Origin: an uncultured Lachnospiraceae bacterium
GTDB taxonomy: Bacteria > Bacillota_A > Clostridia > Lachnospirales > Lachnospiraceae
Assembly (NCBI GenBank): GCA_910587495.1
Contig: CAJUMT010000094.1
Location: 1-12,294 of the forward strand
Reading direction: 5' to 3'
Length of the DNA stretch: 12,294 bases
Shown here piece by piece: positions 1 to 6,395 of the stretch (its first letter is position 1; each line of letters opens with the position of its first letter). The position numbers were made by a program, and so were the translations under genes. Under the pieces are notes generated by a model. The model saw nothing but the letters and a program-made list of their open reading frames with translations, made no database searches and was not told the origin of the DNA.

Positions 1-168
1 CTGCAGCTCTTTTTCGCTTTTTCCAGGCCGCCTGGCAAACAGCCAGTCCTGATAACCTTTTTCCAGGCTATTCCTGTGCAGGCGCTCCTGTACCTTTATC
101 CCCAGTCTCGCCACGCCATAATTTTTCACATAATGATAACCGCGCTTTGCATAACTGACATTTTTCAT
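1..168 (-). CDS. 5' fragment of a probable glycosyltransferase (cut by window edge)
   Basis: An open frame starts with ATG at 166-168 and runs without a stop for 56 codons to the first base of the window, so only the N-terminus is visible. It begins six bases after the DUF4956 stop codon, which fits a fourth gene of the same operon. A short purine stretch (AGAAAG) precedes the start and is a weak ribosome binding site. The peptide is basic and helical, opens MKNVSYAKRG, and ends with a YQDWLFARRP-type segment. This arrangement, a basic amphipathic leader followed by a Y-x-x-W motif just before the catalytic fold, is what I know from clostridial family 2 glycosyltransferases. No catalytic motif falls inside the window, so the function is inferred from the leader and from the nearby glycan genes. 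It could be another protein. The reading frame itself is fairly secure; the product name is not. Confidence 0.6.
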   Translation of the reverse strand, partial: MKNVSYAKRGYHYVKNYGVARLGIKVQERLHRNSLEKGYQDWLFARRPGKSEKELQ

Positions 169-174
169 GGCTTT

Positions 175-849
175 CTAAAATGTAACCTCACCGTCATGGG
201 CGATCAAAGAGGCGGAAATGATACCTTCCATAGAAGCCATATCCGCAACCAGAGCGCTTTCGTCTTTTACTCTCAGTTCAATGACCAGATCCAGATGTCC
301 CTTGGACAGATTTCTGGATTTTACTTTGTAGTGTTTTGCATATCTGTTTACTGTATCAAGGATATCCGTTTCTCCCTCCATCCGGGAACTGTTCACCACC
401 AGCATCATGGGAGCTTTCGCTACCGGCAAAAGATCCAACACCAGGATACACACGGTTACAGCCACGCTTGTAACCAACGCAACTTCATACAGACCTGCGC
501 CGCATATAATCCCGATACTGATGGACCAGAACAAAAACACCAGATCCATAGGGTCTTTGACAGCTGTACGGAAACGGATAATAGACAGAGCACCCACCAT
601 ACCAAGAGAGATGACCAGATTTGACTGCATAGCCAGAATGATAGCTGCTGTGATCATGGACATAGCCGTAAGCGAAATGTTAAAAGTTTTAGAATAAAAT
701 ACCTTTCTTGTCACCAGACGGTAGATCATGAACACATACAATCCTAAAAGGGCTGTGACAAACAGCGTGGCGGCAATTTTGCCGGTCGTGATATCCATAC
801 TGGTGAATCCTTCTAAAAATGATTTTTTAAAAACATCCTGAAATCCCAT
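175..849 (-). CDS. DUF4956 family polytopic membrane protein
   Basis: This 224-residue membrane protein of unknown biochemical function matches the DUF4956 pattern. It has a short cytosolic N-terminus, then hydrophobic segments at about 24-46, 57-78, 101-119 and 121-141. The family's conserved block, GALSIIRFRTAVKDP (residues 86-100), lies between the second and third segments. The C-terminal 80 residues are soluble and alternate strands and helices, like a small regulatory alpha/beta domain. The start is supported by AGGAG with a suitable spacer. It lies 19 bases downstream of the VTC gene and 6 bases upstream of the next gene, inside one operon. DUF4956 genes often accompany VTC-domain and CotH-family genes. 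A plausible inference is that it provides the membrane channel or anchor for the VTC-like enzyme, as the membrane part does in yeast VTC, but no sequence evidence shows transport. Family call is confident; role is not. Confidence 0.85.
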   Translation of the reverse strand: MGFQDVFKKSFLEGFTSMDITTGKIAATLFVTALLGLYVFMIYRLVTRKVFYSKTFNISLTAMSMITAAIILAMQSNLVISLGMVGALSIIRFRTAVKDPMDLVFLFWSISIGIICGAGLYEVALVTSVAVTVCILVLDLLPVAKAPMMLVVNSSRMEGETDILDTVNRYAKHYKVKSRNLSKGHLDLVIELRVKDESALVADMASMEGIISASLIAHDGEVTF

Positions 850-868
850 CTTATGTAATCTCCTTTTC

Positions 869-1585
869 TTATAAATGATACATTCTGCATAGATAATATT
901 TAGAAAACGTCGTCTGTCTTAAATTTTCCAGATGCGCAGTATGGTAAATAAAATCCGGAAGGTACTCATCATATTTAACCTCCAGGATATGCTGTCCTGC
1001 CGGAAGTATTGGCCGCCTTGGAATCCTCTCTTCTAAAAACAGCTCTGCCCGGTTCGACGCGCAGATATTTTCATCCATAGTAATTCGGACATTACCATGG
1101 GGATATATATAAGGAGTCCTGTCATATTCCACAATTACTTTCGGGCGCATTAATTTTGTCCGCATCAGAAGACAAAGCTTTACAAGAAGCCTGTCCGCGT
1201 CCTTAGATACATCAGGAATTTTACCTTCCATCAAAAGACGGCACTGATCTTCAGTCAGAGGCGCGGAGAACTTTCTGGTTTTCCCCCGCACTTTCTGCTT
1301 AAGTTCCAGCGTGATACGGTCGCTTTTTCGATTATATATCCGTATACGGAATTTCTCCCTGGGGTCTGTACCTGACTCATTCTCTTTTAAACAACTGTCA
1401 TAATAATCATCAAAATACAGGCTCCTTATATTGTATATCCCTTCTTCTCCCACATGAGCATCCAGCTGCATAAAACCCGAGAGCCGCACTCCAAGCATCT
1501 TAAGCTGCATACAGGAACAAAGATACTTATACTCATGCCGGTACTGGTTCTCCAAAAGGGATGCGTCAAATATTTTTGCCTCCAT
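869..1585 (-). CDS. VTC-domain (triphosphate tunnel) polyphosphate polymerase-like protein
   Basis: This 238-residue cytosolic protein is essentially one VTC domain of the triphosphate tunnel metalloenzyme superfamily, whose yeast member Vtc4 makes polyphosphate from ATP. The tunnel residues are present in order: EYKY (18-21), RSLYFD (54-59), KFRIRIY (78-84), LELKQK (93-98), KVIVEYDR (149-156), VRITMDE (166-172), LEVKYDEYLP (201-210) and the terminal SKY (228-230). These supply the alternating basic residues that bind phosphates and the acidic residues that hold the metal. It lacks the SPX phosphate-sensing domain and membrane segments of yeast VTC subunits, as bacterial members do; the DUF4956 protein encoded downstream may supply the membrane part. 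The start lies four bases after the CotH stop codon, so translation is probably coupled, and GAGGTG spans the CotH stop. Catalysis looks intact. The product could be polyphosphate or another phosphorylated compound. Confidence 0.85.
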   Translation of the reverse strand: MEAKIFDASLLENQYRHEYKYLCSCMQLKMLGVRLSGFMQLDAHVGEEGIYNIRSLYFDDYYDSCLKENESGTDPREKFRIRIYNRKSDRITLELKQKVRGKTRKFSAPLTEDQCRLLMEGKIPDVSKDADRLLVKLCLLMRTKLMRPKVIVEYDRTPYIYPHGNVRITMDENICASNRAELFLEERIPRRPILPAGQHILEVKYDEYLPDFIYHTAHLENLRQTTFSKYYLCRMYHL

Positions 1586-1589
1586 CCTG

Positions 1590-3212
1590 TCACCTCATAT
1601 TTCCCATATCTTCTATCAATCTGTCAAGAAACAACATCCGTTTTTTCATAAAACCTCTGAGGCTGTCATATTCCCCTTCATGACTGCTGCCCGGCCACCG
1701 AAGGGCGTCCCTTTCAAAAGCGCCGGAATCCTGTACCTGATGCATGCAGTAAGAAAGCGTATCTTCCAGATGAGCATCTGACAGCACCCCCTGGCGCAGC
1801 TCTTTCCATCTTGCAGTAATCCGGCTTTTTATATTCCCAACATTAAGCCGGATCATCCGGTCCAATAACGGCCAGACAAGATATTCCTCCGCCCGCTCCC
1901 CCGCATATACTGTGTACAGCTTTTCGGCGTCTTCTGTATAAATATTCCCCCATGACAAATCCGTATCCCAGGGAACCAGATACATCCGATAACCGTCCGG
2001 CTCTTTTTTGAAAGCGAAAAACATATTCTTATATATATTATCTTCCCCATAAATCATCTGAAGATACAACCAGATATCGACTGCATTGTCTACATTGAAA
2101 AGTTTTGCCGCTTCTTCGGAAAATATTTCATCTTCTGCTTCACATATTTCCACAAACCGGCGAAAACACATCCAATCCTGAACCGTGCCGAAATCCTCCC
2201 TGCCCTTAATCTCCATGCCAAGAACCGTCAGATATTCTTCCGGCAAGGCCAAATCAAACATTTCTGACAGAAGTTCCCGTCCATATGTCCTTTTATACAG
2301 ATATTCCTGGTCGGACATTCCGAGCTGAGAGCAGTCAATAGGTTCCATAATCCCGTACAGCCCCCAATATTCGCCGTTGACAAACAGCTCCGCATATTCC
2401 ATATGGGTGCCCATATGCACCCCGGACGCCATCCCGTTCGCTCCGAATCCGTTCCACAATTCTGTATTCAGCTTGTCCCTTGTCTTTGTGCTATCACTAT
2501 AGATGGCATAAAAAATCCAGGAATCCGAATTTCGCATACCAAAGACAGAACAGGGATTTTTGTTAACTACACCGGCAGCCGTTGCCTGCATCAGATTAAA
2601 ACGATATCCTTTCTTAGGAAAAGCCCTGGTTGTCTGTCCGCGCTCATGAGCCTGAAAGCCGGTTTGCACCGTCCAGTTTGTCTTTCCGCACTGATCATAA
2701 AACACCATACTGCCCGCAAATACCGTGTCAATATTAAGATCGGCATCCGTCTCCACCCGCACCACGGAAACACCTGTGAACACCACAGAAACAACTCCGC
2801 AGGACTGCGCTCTGTCATCCCATGCCAGCAAAGGAATCGATTGCCCTTTTGCAATCGCAGCGGCTTTGTTAAGAAGCGTATAATCCTGCAAAGGAAGGAT
2901 CTTAAATCTGCCTTCTGCTTCGGTAAATACCCCTGCTTCCCAGGCCTCGCCGTCCATATCAACAGGAAGATACCAGGTGCAGGACGCTCTGTCGCAGGCC
3001 AGTTCTTCCCCCCGAAAACACAGACGAAGCCGGTCTGTATCCAGAGTGCGTTTCATATTACAATAAAGATTTTGCGCCTGGCGCACCTCTCCTGCCAGAG
3101 AACCCTGCGCCAAAACTTTCACAGGCTTTTCGTTTCCGGGAAAATATGCAAAAAAAATAAAGAATCCTCCAAATAACAGGATGCTGAAAAGCAGCGCTAA
3201 CTTTTTTTCCAT
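1590..3212 (-). CDS. CotH kinase family protein, membrane-anchored, extracytoplasmic
   Basis: This 540-residue protein belongs to the CotH family, atypical protein kinases first studied in spore coats. One hydrophobic N-terminal segment (residues 5-23) with no lipobox suggests a signal anchor with the rest outside the membrane. A mostly beta region covers about 40-160. The CotH core follows: RGQTTRAFPKKGYRF (191-205) matches the RG-x(n)-PKK nucleotide-binding motif, FVNGEYWGLYGIMEPID (277-293) is the family signature, and PWDTDLSWGN (414-423) holds the catalytic D-x-D acids. N395 near NIYKN may serve as the metal-ligand asparagine. The start is preceded by GAGGTG and is the first gene after a good promoter. 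CotH proteins occur well beyond spore formers' coats, and with VTC and DUF4956 neighbours a general envelope kinase role is more likely than a coat role. Eleven cysteines are unusual for an exported clostridial protein. Substrate unknown. Confidence 0.88.
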   Translation of the reverse strand: MEKKLALLFSILLFGGFFIFFAYFPGNEKPVKVLAQGSLAGEVRQAQNLYCNMKRTLDTDRLRLCFRGEELACDRASCTWYLPVDMDGEAWEAGVFTEAEGRFKILPLQDYTLLNKAAAIAKGQSIPLLAWDDRAQSCGVVSVVFTGVSVVRVETDADLNIDTVFAGSMVFYDQCGKTNWTVQTGFQAHERGQTTRAFPKKGYRFNLMQATAAGVVNKNPCSVFGMRNSDSWIFYAIYSDSTKTRDKLNTELWNGFGANGMASGVHMGTHMEYAELFVNGEYWGLYGIMEPIDCSQLGMSDQEYLYKRTYGRELLSEMFDLALPEEYLTVLGMEIKGREDFGTVQDWMCFRRFVEICEAEDEIFSEEAAKLFNVDNAVDIWLYLQMIYGEDNIYKNMFFAFKKEPDGYRMYLVPWDTDLSWGNIYTEDAEKLYTVYAGERAEEYLVWPLLDRMIRLNVGNIKSRITARWKELRQGVLSDAHLEDTLSYCMHQVQDSGAFERDALRWPGSSHEGEYDSLRGFMKKRMLFLDRLIEDMGNMR

Positions 3213-3256
3213 CGCACCTCTTTCTATATATACATCTGTCTTTAATTTATTCGGTT

Positions 3257-3285
3257 ATTATATCAGCTTTCTTTCCAATGCGCAA
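3257..3285 (-). promoter_or_regulatory. Sigma-A promoter for the CotH-VTC-DUF4956 operon
   Basis: On the minus strand there is a -35 box TTGCGC (3280-3285), a 17-base spacer and a perfect TATAAT -10 box (3257-3262). The predicted start point is near 3250, leaving a 5' leader of about 38 bases that contains GAGGTG directly before the CotH start. It is the only strong promoter visible for the left operon, whose later genes are nearly contiguous. Confidence 0.75.
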
Positions 3286-3286
3286 C

Positions 3287-3315
3287 TTTACTTTTTCACT
3301 TAATCATGTTAATCT
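3287..3315 (+). promoter_or_regulatory. Possible weak promoter for the metallophosphoesterase gene
   Basis: TTTACT (3287-3292) could act as a -35 box, with a 17-base spacer before TAATCT (3310-3315), which is preceded by TG one base upstream as in an extended -10. The match is modest (4/6 and 3/6). Its -35 would lie one base from the -35 of the divergent CotH promoter, so shared control is possible. Treat as tentative. Confidence 0.3.
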
Positions 3316-3331
3316 AAAAAGTACGAAACCC

Positions 3332-3340
3332 AAAGGAGGA
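3332..3340 (+). promoter_or_regulatory. Strong ribosome binding site setting the metallophosphoesterase start
   Basis: AAAGGAGGA lies five bases before the ATG at 3346. A second in-frame ATG at 3352 would be 11 bases away. Both are usable, and the difference of two residues ahead of the signal peptide has no functional effect. I kept the first ATG. Confidence 0.7.
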
Positions 3341-3345
3341 CCACT

Positions 3346-4701
3346 ATGACTATGATAGAAAAACGTCTTTTTTTATTGGGCGTTCTGCTTATGACTGCCC
3401 TTGTTCCCGGCTGCCGGAAAGAAGAGAGTCCTGACCCGGCTCTTAAAGATTCCCCGGTCGCCGACGCTTCAGAAGAGCCGGAAACTGCCGCGCCCGGAGA
3501 AGAGAACTGGGGCACATCCCCTGAGTTTAAAGCGCCGTTAATTACCACTTCCCCCATCCGCTACCTGTCCGCCACGGTCGGCAGCACGGAAGAAGAAGTA
3601 AACCTGACCTGGTTTTCTCCTTTTGAAGAAGCCGGACAAGCCTACTGGACCACCGCAGATGACACGAAGTTTGAAAATGCTTTTGTATTCAGCACTTCCT
3701 GCGTCCCTTCAGAAACCATCTCCGGATATTATGTAAATCGCGTAACTGTCACCGGACTTACACCTGAAACAGAATACCTTTATCAGGTTGGCAGCGAAGA
3801 AGGATTATCTCCTGCTTACACCTATACAACCCCTGCTTTTTCCGATACGTTCCGCTTTACCGCTGTAGGCGATATTCAGATTGGCAAACCGGTGGAAGAG
3901 ATGGACTGGCAGAAAAACAACTGGCACAGACTTCTTAATAAAGTCAAATACCATTTTCCGGACACCAGTTTTCTGGTATCTTTGGGCGACCAGGTAAATA
4001 ATTTTGACGACATGGAACAGTATAATGCGTTTATGAACCAGGGCGCGCTCTACAGCCTGTCTTTCGCACCAATCAAAGGCAACCATGACGTAGGCGGCAG
4101 CCAGTATTCGGAACATTTCACATTCCCGAATCAATCGACCCTGGGCGTATGCGATAATGAACAGGACGGCGATTACTGGTTTACAAGAGGAAACACGCTT
4201 TTTATGGCTCTTAATACCATGGATTCTGCCAGATGGGGAGAACACAAGGACTTTATCGCTTCCGCCGTGGAAGCAAATCCCGACAGTAAGTGGAGAATCT
4301 TGTTTTCTCACTACTCTCCCTACAATGCCTTTGAAAACTATATGGAGAATGCGCAAAATCTCCGCCCCTATTTTCTGGAATTTACCAGCGCCTACGATAT
4401 TGACCTGGTCATGTGCGGCCATGACCACGCATATACCCGGACCTATTTTATAAAGGAGGACGGAAGCTACGAAGAATACGAAAGTCCCGCAGTAAGTCCG
4501 GAAGGCACCATGTACCTGACATTAAGTTCTTCCAGCGGAAGCCTCTACCATCAGCCTTCTCCGCAAAACGAAGCCGCCGTCTCCAAAAAGCGGAAGATGC
4601 CGGAAGTAACCGACGTGCAGATCACTCCGGACAGCCTGAAAGTCAGTACCTATATCGCGGAGACATGGGAACTGACCGACGAATTTGAAATACAAAAATA
4701 A
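3346..4701 (+). CDS. Exported purple-acid-phosphatase-like metallophosphoesterase (probable lipoprotein)
   Basis: This 451-residue protein should hydrolyse phosphoesters outside the membrane. A signal peptide (residues 1-22) ends in VPGC, so C23 is a probable lipidation site, although proline at -2 is unusual for a lipobox. An acidic E/P/A-rich linker (24-60) leads to a fibronectin-III-like domain (about 67-162) typical of purple acid phosphatases. The catalytic domain then shows all five metal-site motifs: VGDIQ (174-178), LGDQVNN (213-219), GNHD (245-248), FSHYSP (320-325) and GHDH (358-361). The second motif lacks the tyrosine that gives true purple acid phosphatases their colour, so it is better called PAP-like. 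It is the only plus-strand gene, divergent from the CotH operon and followed by a terminator. Recovering phosphate from nucleotides, phosphorylated glycans or polyphosphate is plausible; the substrate cannot be read from the sequence. Confidence 0.88.
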   Translation: MTMIEKRLFLLGVLLMTALVPGCRKEESPDPALKDSPVADASEEPETAAPGEENWGTSPEFKAPLITTSPIRYLSATVGSTEEEVNLTWFSPFEEAGQAYWTTADDTKFENAFVFSTSCVPSETISGYYVNRVTVTGLTPETEYLYQVGSEEGLSPAYTYTTPAFSDTFRFTAVGDIQIGKPVEEMDWQKNNWHRLLNKVKYHFPDTSFLVSLGDQVNNFDDMEQYNAFMNQGALYSLSFAPIKGNHDVGGSQYSEHFTFPNQSTLGVCDNEQDGDYWFTRGNTLFMALNTMDSARWGEHKDFIASAVEANPDSKWRILFSHYSPYNAFENYMENAQNLRPYFLEFTSAYDIDLVMCGHDHAYTRTYFIKEDGSYEEYESPAVSPEGTMYLTLSSSSGSLYHQPSPQNEAAVSKKRKMPEVTDVQITPDSLKVSTYIAETWELTDEFEIQK

Positions 4702-4710
4702 ACAAAAGAA

Positions 4711-4772
4711 GCCCTGTGCGAAAATCTTTGAAACGGACTTTGCACAGGGCCTTTATTTATTTTTCTTTTTTC
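4711..4772. terminator. Probable bidirectional intrinsic terminator between convergent genes
   Basis: Arms GCCCTGTGC (4711-4719) and GCACAGGGC (4742-4750) pair perfectly over nine bases and can extend inward by about three pairs including a G-U. A T-rich tract follows on the plus strand (4751-4773), and the A-rich stretch before the hairpin (about 4686-4710) gives a T-rich tract for minus-strand transcripts. The hairpin lies between the phosphoesterase stop (4701) and the GtrA stop (4757), so it can serve both genes. The loop of roughly 16-22 bases is longer than usual. Confidence 0.8.
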
Positions 4773-5149
4773 TCTATAAATATTTTACGGCTGATAAAAT
4801 TATAGACCATCACTACCGCGGTGGCGCCGATCTTGGATATCATATAATGGATGGCAAGAAGCTCCACGGCAAACCACATACAGGCCTCATTGATCCCCAG
4901 TCCTATGGTACTTAAAAATACAAATATGACAAACTCTTTGAAACGGTTCTTATTCTTATCGGTTTCGAACACGAACGTAATGCTTAAAATATAATTAACC
5001 GCCACAGACACAGTAAAAGAAATCCCGCTGGAAACCAGATAATCTACGCCCATGATTTCAGTCAAAAATACCATAATCCCATAGTCAATAAAAAAACATA
5101 AAAAGCCCACAAATCCAAATTTGATGATCTGCTCTATTAATTTTTTCAT
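4757..5149 (-). CDS. GtrA family small membrane protein
   Basis: This 130-residue protein has the four-helix layout and usual length of the GtrA family, with hydrophobic segments at about 8-30, 37-61, 71-95 and 102-120. Family marks are FGFVGFLCFFIDYGIM (11-26), the VNYILSITFVF segment (51-61) and the C-terminal YNFISRKIF (116-124) followed by a basic tail. GtrA proteins are thought to move undecaprenyl-phosphate-linked sugars across the membrane, or to help the glycosyltransferases that use them, during surface glycan decoration. The start lies three bases after the SGNH hydrolase stop codon, and GGAGG (5159-5163) lies inside the end of that gene, so translation is probably coupled. It is the last gene of the right-hand operon before the shared terminator. 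No polytopic glycosyltransferase partner is visible in the window, so its lipid-linked sugar is unknown. Confidence 0.9.
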   Translation of the reverse strand: MKKLIEQIIKFGFVGFLCFFIDYGIMVFLTEIMGVDYLVSSGISFTVSVAVNYILSITFVFETDKNKNRFKEFVIFVFLSTIGLGINEACMWFAVELLAIHYMISKIGATAVVMVYNFISRKIFIEKKEK

Positions 5150-5152
5150 CTT

Positions 5153-6370
5153 TTACTGCCTCCATTGTGCTTTGGTTCCACAAATCACACTGTACAGACA
5201 ATCCGCAATCTGTCTGTAGCCCGCCCTTCCCGGATGGATCGCATCCGTCGGCACTTCCATGGTCAAGTCCGAGTGAGGGTTGACCGGCGTTTCTTCCATA
5301 TTAAAATTGTTGGCGCTGTCATGGCAGATACCTGCCGGTACGAAATACAGACACTCCTCATCCACCAACGCGTCTTCCAGGTAAATCATCAAATCAAATA
5401 CTTTCTGATCTTCTTCGTATTTATAGCGGTCTCCATAAAGTGCATAGCCTTTATTATTCCAGGAACCGATTCCGTCCTGACTGGCAGGGTAAAGCGTATG
5501 CACCAGATAGACAGGAAGCTTAGGGTCTGTCTTATGGATATTTTGAACTATTTTTACAATATTGTCCCCGTTTTCTGACGGATCCGTATCAAGACCGTTG
5601 GTTCCTAAAAACAGCTCTATCATATCCGGCGTAAATCCCGTGGTTTCCTTATAATACTCCCAGTCAAAGCCTTCGGCCTCCGGGCTGTAAAAGGGATGGA
5701 CCTCTTCTGTCGGTTCTTCTAAATCGTAACCGGTATCACTTAGGTAAGCGGCGGCTGAAAACCCTCTTCTTGCCTCTGTCAAAGAGCCTCCCACGCCTCT
5801 TGTGCCCATATAAATGATCTGACCATCCGTCAATTCGTTGAGCCGCTCATATGTGGCTGTATCGCAGGATAAACTGTCTCCCAATGTCAAAACCGAAAAA
5901 CTGTCCTGTATGGCAGGTACGATCCGAAGAGATGTGGACGCTTTAGCCACCTGCGCGCCGTTATTATCGAACACGCTGAAAATAAGAGGATAACTTCCCC
6001 TCAGGTCTTTACTCCCGGTAACAGAAAATTTACGCTGCATATTTTTTCCAACCGCACAGGTCCATTTTACATTATAATCAGCAATCCGCTCCCCAAGAGA
6101 AGACACCTGGCTGTTGTACAGTTCAATGGTCACGCCTTCCGCCACATAAATATTCTCCGGCAGAAACACCTGCACGCTGGAGAAAAGTCCCGCGTCATTT
6201 TTAATCACGCCTTTGGCTTCCAATCTCTGTTCCAGTTTCCTCACTTCATACTCCCTGGCCAGCTCATGGATTACCAGTACGGCGCCCAGAAATATACAGC
6301 AGGCAGTCAGGATCAGTATTATACTCCGATATGCGTTTCGTATAACTCTCTCACGCTCAATCCTCTTCAT
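5153..6370 (-). CDS. Membrane-anchored SGNH/GDSL hydrolase family protein
   Basis: This 405-residue protein has one N-terminal membrane segment (about 15-35), a short coiled-coil-like stretch (36-52), a beta-rich region (about 64-150) that looks Ig-like, and a C-terminal SGNH hydrolase domain. The catalytic blocks are LTLGDSLS (161-168, nucleophile S166), RGVGG (191-195, block II glycine), FLGTNG (254-259, block III asparagine N258) and DAIHPGRAGY (376-385, with D376 and H379 completing the triad). All four name-giving residues are present, so activity is expected. The catalytic part should face outside. In a polysaccharide operon the likely task is removing, or possibly adding, acetyl or other acyl groups on the exported glycan or peptidoglycan; sequence alone does not separate these. 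AAGGAG precedes the ATG with good spacing. It follows the glycosyltransferase gene by 25 bases. Confidence 0.85.
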   Translation of the reverse strand: MKRIERERVIRNAYRSIILILTACCIFLGAVLVIHELAREYEVRKLEQRLEAKGVIKNDAGLFSSVQVFLPENIYVAEGVTIELYNSQVSSLGERIADYNVKWTCAVGKNMQRKFSVTGSKDLRGSYPLIFSVFDNNGAQVAKASTSLRIVPAIQDSFSVLTLGDSLSCDTATYERLNELTDGQIIYMGTRGVGGSLTEARRGFSAAAYLSDTGYDLEEPTEEVHPFYSPEAEGFDWEYYKETTGFTPDMIELFLGTNGLDTDPSENGDNIVKIVQNIHKTDPKLPVYLVHTLYPASQDGIGSWNNKGYALYGDRYKYEEDQKVFDLMIYLEDALVDEECLYFVPAGICHDSANNFNMEETPVNPHSDLTMEVPTDAIHPGRAGYRQIADCLYSVICGTKAQWRQ

Positions 6371-6395
6371 GGCTCTCCTTTAACAACTCCTCATC

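Noticed and set aside
76..697. Two plus-strand frames opposite the DUF4956 gene
   Set aside because: The sense strand encodes the conserved DUF4956 signature across this stretch; the antisense peptides look random.
2403..3176. Long plus-strand open frame opposite the CotH gene (257 codons)
   Set aside because: It is antisense to a gene with clear family motifs, is rich in H, R, C and I as expected of a shadow frame, and has no recognisable domain.
3224..3231. TATATATA-like stretch as a second -10 box for CotH
   Set aside because: It lies within about 15 bases of the start codon and next to the ribosome binding site, too close for a useful leader, and no matching -35 was found.
3805..4428. 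Minus-strand open frame opposite the metallophosphoesterase (207 codons)
   Set aside because: It overlaps all five metal-site motifs of the sense gene and shows no domain of its own.
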